Shown: one piece after another, positions 50,977-59,879 of the stretch
How the letters are laid out: every line of letters starts with the position of its first letter
Numbering within the stretch: the first letter of the stretch is position 1
Origin: Fabrea salina
Lineage: Eukaryota > Ciliophora > Heterotrichea > Heterotrichida > Fabreidae
Direction of reading: 5' to 3'
Assembly: GCA_022984795.1 (NCBI GenBank)
Contig: JALIHJ010000011.1
Span: 186,001 to 250,000, forward strand
DNA length: 64,000 nt
The notes under the pieces: generated by a model
Databases searched by the model: none
Told to the model about the DNA's origin: nothing
The model's input: only the letters and a program-made list of their open reading frames with translations
Made by a program: the position numbers and the translations under genes

Positions 50977-52461
50977 CTACTCTTTAGAGTTCATTTTTTC
51001 TTTAAGAGACTGCAAGTCTTTGGCTAGGCGCTTCACTTCCATTTTGCTGAAGTTGAACCTTCGGCCGAAGTCACTGGCGACTTTAGAAGGGTTTTCATCG
51101 CGGTTCATCATAACTTCCTCAACTTTGTTGGGACCCATGTTGAGTTTAAGGACGATTTCTTTTCTTTCTTGGGGTTCAGGAGCTTGCTTAACTTGTGGAG
51201 TTTTTTTGAATGTGAAGTTTTGTTGTCTAGGAGTTTTGGCTTGTGGAGTTTTTCCAAATTGGATGGTGCGGGCTCCTTGGGTGATTGACCTGGAAATAGT
51301 TGGTCTGGCTGAGTTGGGTTGGCTTTTTTTCATGTCAATTGTTTTTTTCTTCATGAGTGTTTTGTAAACAACTTCGTTTTCTTCGTCTTTAATGTCAGTT
51401 CTGAGCTTCAAGAGTTTCTTTTGAGGAACTCTTTTTTCGAAAGTTTCTAGTAAAGGCTTTTGGGTTACTTGTAAGGCAATACACTGGATTGCTGAGACTA
51501 GGGGTTTGGAATCGGCTTTGAAACTTAAAAGTATTTGGGGCTCTAATAGGGGTTTGGGTTCAAAAGTGTTTTGGGTCAGTTGGGAGTAAGTTGCTAATAG
51601 TGGAATGTTTGGTTTAGTGTATTGAGTGCAAGTTATATAATAAATAGACAAACACAAAGGCTTTTGTAAGGAGTAAAACACTTGGCTTTGGGAATATTCT
51701 AAAACAGGAGGGTAAACAGACTTCTTTAGGCAGAAAAACACTTGGCTTTGGGAATATTCTAAAACAGGCAGGCAAATAGGTCTTTGTAGGGAGTCAAACA
51801 TTCGGTTTGCAGTAGAGAGAAAATGGTACTCTAAGTGTGTGAGTGGTTTGCACACTGCTTCACAAAAAACTTTCTTACAAAACTCTGGAGTAATTGATTC
51901 AATCCAAGTTTCTATTTCTTTCAAGCTGAGTGCATTCAGTAGTTCACTGTGCTTAGAAAACCTTTGAATAAACTCTTCCCGAGTTAACTTCCCTCCTAGC
52001 AACTTTTTAAGTCTTAGCAGCACCTTTTGGTAGCTAACTTCTAATTCTTCTTTGGGAGTAAGCAGTTCTCCTTTTATATGTGCGTTCTCAGCAACTGCAT
52101 TAACTAAGCTGTAAGCAAGTTTCTCAGTGCTAGTAAAACTTAAACCATCTGAAAACAAATCAAAAATCAAATTGATTTTTTGAGTAATATGGGCTTTTCC
52201 CTCAACAATGCCGATGTAAGATATTGCATAGTAGTCGAATTCATTGCTACTTTTCAAAGAAGTAGTTTGGTACAAACTCGAAAAGCCACCTAACGACGAA
52301 ATCGCTTCTTGGAATTTTTTTACAGAAATTGTGCCGCCAGAAGCACAGGAACTGAAAGCTCCAAGTAGTTGTTCCGACTTGAACCTTGAAAAAGGATGGA
52401 TAAAGCTCTTAGGCTTACTCAGCTCACTAGGAGTTTCTAGGTGTGAGTTGCAGCAACCCAT
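50977..52461 (-). CDS. acylated protein with internal repeats
   Basis: A 494-aa protein starting MGCCNSH, a signal for N-myristoylation and Cys acylation. The first 200 residues look like a degenerate EF-hand array (FSRFKSEQLLGAFSSCASGGTISVKKFQEAI and KINLIFDLFSDGLSF). The middle has 20-aa tandem repeats (VLEYSQSQVFF type). The last 60 residues (KEIVLKLNMGPNKVEEVMMN, then DENPSKVASDFGRRF) form a beta-rich then helical module seen in several coiled-coil scaffold proteins. It is probably a membrane-attached scaffold. Its ATG is 16 bp from that of the VAP gene. Confidence 0.72.
   Translation of the reverse strand: MGCCNSHLETPSELSKPKSFIHPFSRFKSEQLLGAFSSCASGGTISVKKFQEAISSLGGFSSLYQTTSLKSSNEFDYYAISYIGIVEGKAHITQKINLIFDLFSDGLSFTSTEKLAYSLVNAVAENAHIKGELLTPKEELEVSYQKVLLRLKKLLGGKLTREEFIQRFSKHSELLNALSLKEIETWIESITPEFCKKVFCEAVCKPLTHLEYHFLSTANRMFDSLQRPICLPVLEYSQSQVFFCLKKSVYPPVLEYSQSQVFYSLQKPLCLSIYYITCTQYTKPNIPLLATYSQLTQNTFEPKPLLEPQILLSFKADSKPLVSAIQCIALQVTQKPLLETFEKRVPQKKLLKLRTDIKDEENEVVYKTLMKKKTIDMKKSQPNSARPTISRSITQGARTIQFGKTPQAKTPRQQNFTFKKTPQVKQAPEPQERKEIVLKLNMGPNKVEEVMMNRDENPSKVASDFGRRFNFSKMEVKRLAKDLQSLKEKMNSKE
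51661..51805 (-). repeat. 60-nt in-frame tandem repeat
   Basis: Two full copies (51661-51720, 51721-51780) and a decayed partial copy of a 60-nt unit; about 34 nt in the middle (ACTTGGCTTTGGGAATATTC) are identical. It encodes the LEYSQSQVF repeat. Such identity means recent duplication or gene conversion. Confidence 0.88.
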
Positions 52462-52477
52462 AAATAATTATTAGAAA

Positions 52478-53116
52478 ATGGAAAAGTAAGTTCTATACAG
52501 ACAGCAATTGGTGACTTTGGACCCTTCTGAGAAGCTAGAATTTAAGTACGATGACTCAAACCCAACTCCTCTTGTGCTGCAAAACACAACGCAAAGCACC
52601 CTTTCCTTCAAGATTAAAACTACTTCCCCCACGCACTTTAATATTGCTCCTTGCCAAGGAACACTTTCTCCCAACTCGCAAACAACAGTTAACTTTAGTT
52701 TAGTCCGCACAGAAGAAGCCCTTAAAAAAGTCCACAAGTTCCAAGTACTGATTGTTGAAGGAGAAATCAGTTCTGCTGATTGGGCAAAGTACAAAGAAGC
52801 CCACAAACTAAGGTCAGAAATAGTAAAGTCTGAGTCTCCCCAAAAGTCGTTTAACGAGTCTTTTTACTTCGAAACAAGCAATGACGCTGAAAAAGACTTA
52901 GAAGAAGAAAGACAAAGACTCACCAAAAAAAGCAGTGAAATCACCCAGCAAATCGACAGACTTAAAGTCGACATTGAAAAAGCCAACCATAAACTTAGGT
53001 TTTCAAAGGACTTAGAGTCCTTTATGAAAGGTGAAGCTGTCCAGGGGTACTCCTTGTTTCACTTAGGCATTAGCTTTTTAGTTGGCATGTGCTTGGGTTA
53101 CTTCTTTTTAAGCTAA
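52478..53116 (+). CDS. VAP-like MSP-domain tail-anchored protein, two exons
   Basis: Exons 52478-52485 and 52501-53116 join across a 15-nt intron to give 207 aa. The MSP domain (LDPSEKLEFKYDDSNPTPLVLQN, then LSFKIKTTSPTHFNIAPCQG) matches VAP, the ER protein that recruits FFAT-motif partners to membrane contact sites. The family's K-T-T contact residues are present (KIKTTSP). A coiled coil (about 125-165) and one C-terminal TM (FHLGISFLVGMCLGYFFL) follow. The first exon is only eight bases. Confidence 0.9.
52486..52500 (+). other. 15-nt spliceosomal intron after an 8-base first coding exon
   Basis: GTAAGTTCTATACAG with A at position 10. Without it the ATG at 52478 reads two codons and stops. 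With it, MEKQQL leads straight into the conserved MSP start VTLDPSEKL. Confidence 0.88.
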
Positions 53117-53140
53117 CATCTATAAATTACTAGAATTAAT

Positions 53141-54565
53141 ATGGTATCTCGCCAAAACTCTAGTAGTCGAGGTCTGACTTCTCAAAGACTTTTACAGTCC
53201 CTCTTCTTTCTGAACCGAGACCCCAAGTTTATCATAGAACTCCTCAAAAAGACCCAAAACAAATGGTACGAGTACCCAGAAGGGTTGGTTTGGTGCATCC
53301 TTTCTGGAAACTTGGAAGTGGCTCAGTACTTGCTAGAAAACAAAGTTTCTCTTGACTACCCTCCTGCTTCAGTTTCTGAAGGTTTCACCAACAACTCCTT
53401 TGTGGACGGCTTCCTCAAAAACTACAAACCCACTCCTTACATTGCAATGGCTGCTGTGGCTGGACAAGTCAATATGCTGGAGTTCCTTCTTGCTCAAGGA
53501 AGAAGTCTTCACGAAACTGGGCACATTGGGTACTCAAAGTTTAAACAGAACTCAGTCATTGGGAATGTGCTTTGCGCAGCCATTATGAACGAAAGAACCG
53601 AAGTAGTTACTTGGCTTCTTGAGAACTTTTCTGAAGTAGGAAAAGATTACAGAGTCCAAGAAGAGAAGGCAAAAGGAGGAAGAGGAGGCCTCAACAAAGA
53701 GTACTCAGGATGCACCCCCCTTTTGCTCGCTGCTCACTGTGCAAACTTAGAAATTATCCAGCACTTACTTAACTCAGGCTTTGACTTAAAAGCCCTGGAC
53801 TGGCAGAAAAACAACATACTGCACATTGCAGTTAAACTCAACAGACTAGAACTTGTAGAGATGCTAGTAAATACAGAAGTCGAAGTTTATGCTAGAAATC
53901 AACTAGGCCAAACTCCAATAAGCCTAGCTAGGGATAGAAACTTAGTGAGCATTGAAGAGTTCCTTAGTCAGAAACTCCAAGACCCTTCGCAGCAAGCTGC
54001 AGAAGAACTTATTAACTCTTTAATGCAAGAAGAGACTCCACAGCCCAAAAAAGCAGAACCATCGCCTAAAGAAGTCAAAAAACCCCTGACAATGGTTGTG
54101 CTTAAGCCTGAGTCTTCTCTAAAAAGAACCACTGAAAAGCCCAAAGAAGAACCAAAACCCAAAGAAGAACCAAAACCTAAAGGTGAACCAAAACCCAAAG
54201 ATGAACCTAAACCCAAAGAAGAACCAAAACCCAAAGACTCCAAACCCAAAGAACCTCCCAAACCTAAAAAGCAACCCAAAGAAGAAACCAAACAACCCCA
54301 AGAAGAACCCAAGCCAGAACTACCTGTAGGACTGCCGCAACAACCAAAGAAAAAGCGCAAAAAGAGAAAAAAGACTGTAGAAACTCCAGAAGTACAAGTC
54401 TCTAACCTGCAAAACCAACTAGCACAAAAAGACCGCGAAATAGCTTTTCTGAAAACACACATTAATTTACTCAATGGTTCAGGCGACTACTCCAAACTGA
54501 CGACTGACGAAAAAGAAGAACTGAAAACGAAACTAAAACTAGCTTTACTAAGAATAGGTGATTAA
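53141..54565 (+). CDS. ankyrin-repeat protein with KPKEEP linker
   Basis: A 474-aa protein. Residues about 45-290 hold five to six ankyrin repeats (GNLEVAQYLLENKVSLDYPP, GQVNMLEFLLAQGRSL, GCTPLLLAAHCANLEIIQHLL, NNILHIAVKLNRLELVEML, GQTPISLARDRN). A Lys/Pro/Glu-rich low-complexity linker (EPKPKE repeats), a basic cluster KKKRKKRKK and a short C-terminal coiled coil follow. The basic cluster may be a nuclear signal or a lipid- or RNA-binding patch. Partner unknown. Confidence 0.85.
   Translation: MVSRQNSSSRGLTSQRLLQSLFFLNRDPKFIIELLKKTQNKWYEYPEGLVWCILSGNLEVAQYLLENKVSLDYPPASVSEGFTNNSFVDGFLKNYKPTPYIAMAAVAGQVNMLEFLLAQGRSLHETGHIGYSKFKQNSVIGNVLCAAIMNERTEVVTWLLENFSEVGKDYRVQEEKAKGGRGGLNKEYSGCTPLLLAAHCANLEIIQHLLNSGFDLKALDWQKNNILHIAVKLNRLELVEMLVNTEVEVYARNQLGQTPISLARDRNLVSIEEFLSQKLQDPSQQAAEELINSLMQEETPQPKKAEPSPKEVKKPLTMVVLKPESSLKRTTEKPKEEPKPKEEPKPKGEPKPKDEPKPKEEPKPKDSKPKEPPKPKKQPKEETKQPQEEPKPELPVGLPQQPKKKRKKRKKTVETPEVQVSNLQNQLAQKDREIAFLKTHINLLNGSGDYSKLTTDEKEELKTKLKLALLRIGD
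54133..54246 (+). repeat. 18-nt in-frame tandem repeat
   Basis: Five to six copies of an 18-nt unit (GAACCAAAACCCAAAGAA) coding EPKPKE, with single-base variants turning E to D or G. A typical slippage-grown low-complexity linker. Confidence 0.85.
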
Positions 54566-54623
54566 CTAGTGCTTAAACATTAAAGCTTTGACCATTTCTC
54601 TGTCTCAACAGTCAAAAAGTTTT

Positions 54624-54788
54624 ATGGTGTTACCATTTGCAAAGCACACGATTGATAAACTCTTATATATTTTTCATTTTGATAATTTAGTTGACCTTTT
54701 TTCTACAGTTTCACGCTTAGAGTCACTTAGTTTGGGCTCTGAGAAGTTCTTACGGGTTAAAAACCAATTTAAAGCATTTAAACACTAA
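54624..54788 (+). CDS. possible small F-box-like protein
   Basis: A 54-codon frame in the 253-bp gap between two genes. LPFAKHTIDKLLYIFHFDNLVDLFSTVSRL has the spacing of an F-box (LP...l..If..L...DL......r), the module that binds SKP1 in SCF ubiquitin ligases. There is no substrate-binding part, the frame is short and the flanks are A/T-rich, so this may be chance or the end of a gene with an unseen upstream exon. Confidence 0.3.
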   Translation: MVLPFAKHTIDKLLYIFHFDNLVDLFSTVSRLESLSLGSEKFLRVKNQFKAFKH

Positions 54789-54818
54789 AACTCTAATATT
54801 TATTTCATTTACAATTAT

Positions 54819-55405
54819 ATGGTAAAAACGCATGGACAAGAAGCAAATAAAGGCGAATATGATAATAAGAGGAGGCCTAGTGCCCTAAAAGACACTTCAG
54901 CTTCAAAAAGTAGTCGTTCTAGTAAAGCAAAAGCCAAAAGGAAGCGAACTACCAAAAAATCTGCCCCAAAGTCTAAGAAAGATTCAGAGGTCCCCACTTT
55001 TGACCCCGGCTGTTCTGTTTCTGATCTCCAAACAATGCAGAGTTTCACTGACCAGCTCCAAGCTTTCTTCAATAACGTACGCAGGTTGTTTAGGTCCCAC
55101 AAAAACTTCCCGCAAATCATGAACCAAATAGTCCGCGCTGTTAATAACTGGATTGAAAGCGATGGTAATCCACAAGCAGAGATACTGAAGACTTCTCAGA
55201 GTTCTGCAGGCCAACTCCACCAGAAGTAGTCCAAAGTCTTACCCTCGTTAACAGCTCAGTTGAAGGATGCTACATATGCTACGAAAGTTTCAGAGGGGAT
55301 CACGTCTACCAGCTTCAATGCGGACACGAGTTCCACAAGGACTGCTTGTCACCTTGGCTTTCACTCAAAAACACCTGTCCGAATTGCAGGGCGCTCATAA
55401 CTTAG
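54819..55405 (+). CDS. RING-H2 protein, two exons with an unusual intron
   Basis: Basic, Ser/Lys-rich N terminus (KAKAKRKRTTKKSAPKSKK), a helical part, and a C-terminal RING-H2 finger: CYICYESFRGDHVYQLQCGH, then HKDCLSPWL and CPNCRALIT, ending in TAG. The first frame stops at 55227, but the RING frame is open back to 55169 (TPPEVVQSL upstream of the finger), so a junction is needed near 55165. A 17-nt intron gives 189 aa. The layout (disordered region then terminal RING-H2) is that of RNF126-type E3 ligases. Confidence 0.78.
55165..55181 (+). other. probable intron of 17 nt, length uncertain
   Basis: GTAATCCACAAGCAGAG. The first 15 bases alone are a perfect 15-nt intron (A at position 10, ending CAG), but removing 15 keeps the wrong frame; 17 gives the RING frame. 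Either the second AG is used or the assembly has a two-base error nearby. Confidence 0.5.
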
Positions 55406-55435
55406 CTAGCTTCATCTTAAAAGTGTGGTATATAA

Positions 55436-55888
55436 ATGGAAGACCAAGAAGTAATAGATGCCCGTACCAGGCTTGCTGAAAAATTCGGCAACCAAACCCG
55501 CACAGGTGGAAAAGGTTCCATGCGTCGGAAGAAAAAAGTAGTCCACAAAACGTCTAGTGCAGACGACAAAAAGTTGCGTTCATCAATGAAAAAACTAGGA
55601 TCTCAGCCTTTGCCAGGAATAGAAGAGGCAAATATGTTCATGGAAAATAATAACGTTATGCACTTCACAAACCCAGAAGTCCAAGCTAACATCCGTGATA
55701 ACTTGATTGTAATCAGTGGCAACGGAGAAGTCAAAGGCATCCAGGACCTTATGCCGGGAATTCTTCCTCAGTTAGGTCCTAAAGACATGCAGTTCTTAAA
55801 AGACTTTTTGCAACAAAGTGCCAAAGAAGAAGATGTTCCTGATCTAGTAGGCGACCAGAATTTTGAAGATATTGCAGAACAAGACTAA
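55436..55888 (+). CDS. BTF3: nascent polypeptide-associated complex beta / BTF3
   Basis: A 150-aa NAC-beta subunit, which with NAC-alpha binds ribosomes at the exit tunnel and screens new chains. Basic ribosome-binding start RTGGKGSMRRKKKVVHKTSS (family RRKKK motif), then the NAC domain: LRSSMKKLGSQPLPGIEEANMF, then MHFTNPEVQANIRDNLIVISG and the terminal helical part (LPGILPQLGPKDMQFLK-like). Complete and typical in length. Confidence 0.96.
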   Translation: MEDQEVIDARTRLAEKFGNQTRTGGKGSMRRKKKVVHKTSSADDKKLRSSMKKLGSQPLPGIEEANMFMENNNVMHFTNPEVQANIRDNLIVISGNGEVKGIQDLMPGILPQLGPKDMQFLKDFLQQSAKEEDVPDLVGDQNFEDIAEQD

Positions 55889-56023
55889 CTAACTAAAAAT
55901 GAGACCCGCCCCTTAGGCACTATGATTTGTAAGGTTTTTTGTCTTTTCAGAATACTTCCAGGACAGGCCTCACTCGGTATTGCCCTGCAGGTATTAATAT
56001 TGACTATTTTCAAAAAAACTTTT

Positions 56024-57130
56024 TTAAGGGACTCTGAAAGTTTTAAAACTTAGGGACTTAGGTATGAGTTCCTTTCCGAACTTATAGTTGGAGTCGACCA
56101 CTCCGTGAGGAAAGGCTCTGTCATACAGCAGACTTATTGCTTTTTCCTTCGACAATAAAAGTTCCAAGTACTTAGTTTTGTCTATTTGACTTTGAGTGCT
56201 TTTTTGGGGCGAATGGAACTTTATGAGGTTGAAGATTTCTAAGCGTATGTCTTCGACGCTGTATTTCAGGAGTTTAGTGAGTTGGTTGCGCTTAGAGAGT
56301 TCTTGGTTTAGTAGGTTTCTGGCGTACCTGAGGTTGAGTTTTTCTTCTTTGATTTGTTTTTTGAAAGTACTTATTTGGTCAGACTGGGGGTTTTTGGGGG
56401 TGTCTTGAATTTGAGTGGGGTGCTCATTTTGGTAAGTTTGGAGTAAACTAGGAGTAGAGGACCACCCGCTTAGTTTAGTTTTGAGTCTGAGGTTAACGTT
56501 TCTGAGGTACTCTAATTGGAAGTCAAAGTTCTGTTTGTCTTTGACTATGAACTCAAGTTCTCTTTGGATGTTTTGGTTTTTTTTCTCGAGTTCAATGTAG
56601 GTGTTTTGAGCCAGTTTAAACTGGTTTATTGCTTGTTCTTTTTTGGAGGTGAGTTCTTCTTCTCGTTTTTGGGCGTTTCCTAGTTTCTTGAGGTTTTCTT
56701 CTTTGGTAAGTCCGATTTCTTGTTGTTTGGTTTGAAAGTGAGAACTGAAGTCAGTTAGCATTTCTTGTTGCTGGTCTAGCATTATTTGTCCAGTTTTGTA
56801 CTGAACTGTTTGGAGTTTTTGAATTAGTTCTGAATTCAGTGAGTCAATTGTACTTAGGTTTTGAGAGGTGCTTTCTAAAAGGTTTTTTTGTGCACTCCAG
56901 ACTTGGCCACTTAGTTTGTTTTGGTATTCTTTTATAACTCTTTGGTATTCTTTGTCGATTTTAATCAGTTTTTCTAAGTGTCTTTTTTGGTTTGTTCTTA
57001 ACTGTTCTGTGTTTTCTCTTTCAATTTGGAGTTCGTCTTGGAGGAGCTGCACTTGAAGTTCAAGTTCTGGAGTTTCTCGTTTGGGCTTTTTGGACTCTTT
57101 AAGGGTTTTTAAGTCTCTGACTTTAGCCAT
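56024..57130 (-). CDS. coiled-coil protein of unknown function
   Basis: A 368-aa, mainly helical protein with coiled coil from about 20 to 300 and a more compact C-terminal end (LLSKEKAISLLYDRAFPHGVVDSNYKFG). The overall form resembles ciliary coiled-coil proteins of basal bodies, but no family is certain. Its ATG is 10 bp from the stop of the secreted-protein gene upstream on the same strand. Confidence 0.75.
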   Translation of the reverse strand: MAKVRDLKTLKESKKPKRETPELELQVQLLQDELQIERENTEQLRTNQKRHLEKLIKIDKEYQRVIKEYQNKLSGQVWSAQKNLLESTSQNLSTIDSLNSELIQKLQTVQYKTGQIMLDQQQEMLTDFSSHFQTKQQEIGLTKEENLKKLGNAQKREEELTSKKEQAINQFKLAQNTYIELEKKNQNIQRELEFIVKDKQNFDFQLEYLRNVNLRLKTKLSGWSSTPSLLQTYQNEHPTQIQDTPKNPQSDQISTFKKQIKEEKLNLRYARNLLNQELSKRNQLTKLLKYSVEDIRLEIFNLIKFHSPQKSTQSQIDKTKYLELLLSKEKAISLLYDRAFPHGVVDSNYKFGKELIPKSLSFKTFRVP

Positions 57131-57140
57131 TTAAGGTTAA

Positions 57141-57839
57141 TTAGATAAGCTCTCTGCATTCTTTAAGGTCTTCTAGTTCGTCTGAGAGACTCACCATGTC
57201 CAGGTAGATCTTAGCGTACTCCGAGTCTTCTAAGTCGTAGACAAACAGCAAGCTGTTTAAACCCCATTTGAAGTAGTCAAGTGAGCACCACATCTTAATC
57301 ATATCTTTCGGGATTTCTTCGTCTGAGTTGCTTTGAAGCTTAAAGTGCTTTCCGAACCTTGAGTAAATGTCCAAAAGGGCAGCTACTAGGTCACTATCCA
57401 CTTCAAGGGCTTCTAGTCCAAGAATCACACTCACAATATAGGGGTCTGACATCAACTCTTTAACGATTTCATAGTACTCGTACCCTATAAGGAGCTTCTC
57501 TATGGCCTCTAGGTCGTGGAGTTCATGAGTTTTTATGAAATGACTCATATCCTTAACTACCGAAACAATGTACTTCTCCATTCTCTCGTGCCCGCAGTAC
57601 CTTGTTTCAATGAGGGTTTTTGGTGATTCGCTGCATTCTTCGTTCAAGTGAGCAAGCTGGAATGAGCTTACAAGAGACCTCGCCAAAACTAAATAAGGTT
57701 TGATAGGGGGCAACTCCAGTTCCTTGCAGTCACTGTGCCACTTATCATAACTTTCAGGGTTCAAAGTAGACTTGATGCAGTCTAGATAGTTGGCGGCCCC
57801 TAAGCAGATTCCTATGGTTAAAATAGCTACCTTCAACAT
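57141..57839 (-). CDS. secreted or luminal protein of unknown function
   Basis: A 232-aa protein with a signal peptide (MLKVAILTIGICLGAANY), six or more Cys, and an acidic helical body (EALEVDSDLVAALLDIY). No TM apart from the signal and no ER-retention end (it ends CRELI). Not recognised; it could be a heterotrich-specific surface or vacuole protein. Confidence 0.7.
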   Translation of the reverse strand: MLKVAILTIGICLGAANYLDCIKSTLNPESYDKWHSDCKELELPPIKPYLVLARSLVSSFQLAHLNEECSESPKTLIETRYCGHERMEKYIVSVVKDMSHFIKTHELHDLEAIEKLLIGYEYYEIVKELMSDPYIVSVILGLEALEVDSDLVAALLDIYSRFGKHFKLQSNSDEEIPKDMIKMWCSLDYFKWGLNSLLFVYDLEDSEYAKIYLDMVSLSDELEDLKECRELI

Positions 57840-57858
57840 TTTTTTTTCTCTCCAATTT

Positions 57859-58572
57859 TTAATTACTTACTGAAGAGTTGCCGAGCTTCTTGGCCTCATA
57901 GAATAAGGCAGTCCTCATTCCTTTGGCCCAGAGGATGTTTTTGAGGTCTTCACTTGCTTTAATCTTCTGAATGAATCCTTCCAAGTTGATTTCTTCGCCT
58001 TCTCCGGTGATCTTCTCAGTTAAGCTCCCGATGAAGCTGTCTTTGGCAGAAAGCAAAAGTTTCACGTAGCTTTCCTTAGCTTCTTCAGTCAGAACGTTCT
58101 GTATAATGGTGATTTGAGGGACCTTGTCCACACTTATTTCAATCATTTTTTCAAGCATTTGTCTGATTTCTTCTTTGTTCATCATTCCTGATGCGTCTGC
58201 ATCGAAGTGATCGAACAGGATACTTGCTTTTTCTTCAACAGTGCCTTGGCCTATCATGATTCCGTAGAGCGACAAAACAGACACGTCGTAAAGGGATCCT
58301 TCTGACCTGAAGAGGTTAAGGAACTTAAACTCAGGCTTGGAAGGGTCTTGGAAAACACTGCTGTCGATCTTGAGGTGGAAAGCTACTCTTCTCAGCTGCG
58401 GAGTGCTTAGCTTGTCCTTGGTTGACTTGGACTTGAGCTGGAGTTCCACTTCTTTGGAGTACTTGTCGAAGAAAAGCATTGTTTTTTCTTGTTGTTGGAT
58501 TTTCTTTTCTTCTTCTAAGAGTTCAATCTTAGGAAGTGGTGGTTGTTCTATGTTGCTGGCGCAGCACCCCAT
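57859..58572 (-). CDS. acylated EF-hand protein
   Basis: A 237-aa protein beginning MGCCASN, a myristoylation and palmitoylation signal. A calcineurin-B/CBL-like arrangement follows, with one clear EF-hand loop DHFDADASGMMNKEE near 120-134; the others are degenerate. It is probably a membrane-attached calcium sensor of a type abundant in ciliates. Its ATG is 12 bp from that of MPDU1. Confidence 0.82.
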   Translation of the reverse strand: MGCCASNIEQPPLPKIELLEEEKKIQQQEKTMLFFDKYSKEVELQLKSKSTKDKLSTPQLRRVAFHLKIDSSVFQDPSKPEFKFLNLFRSEGSLYDVSVLSLYGIMIGQGTVEEKASILFDHFDADASGMMNKEEIRQMLEKMIEISVDKVPQITIIQNVLTEEAKESYVKLLLSAKDSFIGSLTEKITGEGEEINLEGFIQKIKASEDLKNILWAKGMRTALFYEAKKLGNSSVSN

Positions 58573-58584
58573 ATTTTGATAGAT

Positions 58585-59307
58585 ATGAGGTTGTTGTTGC
58601 TTTTAGTAGGACTGAGTTGGGCAGTGTCTCCAGAACAGAACTGCTTCAACAAAGTCACAGCAGGCGACTACGACTTAGAGTGCTTGAAGTTGCTTTTCTC
58701 TAAAGCACTGGGTTACGGAATGGTAGTTGCGTCACTTATGCTGAAACTACCACAAATCCAAAAGATTCTAGCAAGCAAAAGTGTTGAAGGAATCTCATTG
58801 ACTTCTTTTTACTTCGAAACTTTAGGCTTCAGTTTGCAGACTTCTTACAATGTGCATATGCAGCAACCTTTCAGCACTTACGGAGAAAACGTTATAATAA
58901 CAGTGCAGTGCTTATTGCAGTGCGTGCTTTACTGGAGCTTTGCAGAAGTTTCTAAGTCACACGTTCTGAAAGCAGTGATTTTTTTCTTTGGAGGGTGGTG
59001 TTTGCCTCTTTTCCTCGAAGTGATGCCTGAGAACTTTTGGCCCTTAGTGCCCATTATAGGTTTAGGAATCAACTTGGTAGTTAAAGGCACACAGATTTAC
59101 CAAAACTTCAAAAACAAGTCCACAGGACAACTTTCTTTCATCACTAACTTTTTGAACCTTGCAGGAACTGCAGCAAGGATGCTGACTACTTTTATTGAAC
59201 TAAGCGACTCGTTCTTGTTACTAAACTACGGAGTAGGGTCGCTTCTGAACTTAACCATAGTGCTTCAGATGCTAGTCTACTGGAAAACTTCTGTGAAGCA
59301 GGAATAA
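58585..59307 (+). CDS. MPDU1: MPDU1 (mannose-P-dolichol utilisation, PQ-loop protein)
   Basis: A 240-aa ER membrane protein with seven TM segments and two PQ-loop motifs: MLKLPQIQKILASKSVEGISLTSF and LVVKGTQIYQNFKNKSTGQLSFI. The KLPQ..KIL..KS.EG.S and N..TGQLS strings are those of MPDU1, needed for use of dolichol-linked mannose and glucose in N-glycan and GPI assembly. The second loop has GTQ in place of PQ, as in other MPDU1. A signal-like N terminus (MRLLLLLVGLSWAVSP) is present. Start is the ATG at 58585. Confidence 0.9.
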   Translation: MRLLLLLVGLSWAVSPEQNCFNKVTAGDYDLECLKLLFSKALGYGMVVASLMLKLPQIQKILASKSVEGISLTSFYFETLGFSLQTSYNVHMQQPFSTYGENVIITVQCLLQCVLYWSFAEVSKSHVLKAVIFFFGGWCLPLFLEVMPENFWPLVPIIGLGINLVVKGTQIYQNFKNKSTGQLSFITNFLNLAGTAARMLTTFIELSDSFLLLNYGVGSLLNLTIVLQMLVYWKTSVKQE

Positions 59308-59323
59308 TAACCATAATCGTTAG

Positions 59324-59830
59324 TTAAAGCTGACCAGCCTTGGTGATGACAATGGGGGAGCGGGGACGACCACTTTGAGACCCTTGTTGCTCCATGGCCC
59401 TGACCACGTCCATTCCTTCAACAACCTCACCAAACACAACGTGCTTACCGTCGAGCCAGGGGCAAGGCACTGTAGTGATGAAGAACTGTGACCCGTTAGT
59501 GTTGGGGCCTGCATTAGCCATGGAGAGAAGTCCTGGCTTTGTATGCTTGCGATTGAAGTTCTCGTCCCTGAATCTTGAACCGTAGATGGACTCTCCACCA
59601 GTTCCGTCACCGCGGGTGAAGTCTCCTCCTTGGCACATAAAGTTGGGAATGATTCTGTGGAACCCTGAACCTTCGAACTTCAAAGGGCGGCCTGACTGCC
59701 CTTGGCGTTCTCCGGTGCACAAGCACCTGAAGTTTTCTGCAGTTTGGGGAACATCAGGGTAGAGTTCAAAAACAATACGTCCTGCAGTTTGTCCTCCAAT
59801 TGAGATGTCGAAGTAAGTTCTGGTGGCCAT
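59324..59830 (-). CDS. PPIA: cyclophilin A, peptidyl-prolyl isomerase
   Basis: A 168-aa single-domain cytosolic cyclophilin. [57 protein letters not shown] and [12 protein letters not shown] are all typical, including catalytic Arg (FHRI), the Phe/Met/Gln of FMCQGGDF, and the Trp of the cyclosporin site. It speeds proline isomerisation in folding. Complete, with no intron. Confidence 0.98.
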   Translation of the reverse strand: MATRTYFDISIGGQTAGRIVFELYPDVPQTAENFRCLCTGERQGQSGRPLKFEGSGFHRIIPNFMCQGGDFTRGDGTGGESIYGSRFRDENFNRKHTKPGLLSMANAGPNTNGSQFFITTVPCPWLDGKHVVFGEVVEGMDVVRAMEQQGSQSGRPRSPIVITKAGQL

Positions 59831-59879
59831 TGTTTATAAATGCAGGGAATTTTAGCGGGATTATGGTTATTAACAATAT

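Noticed and set aside
55889-56023. Small gene between BTF3 and the coiled-coil gene
   Set aside because: A 43-codon frame from 55922 exists, but it overlaps the 3' end of the minus-strand gene, has no family signal, and the only intron-like string (22 nt) is outside the size range.
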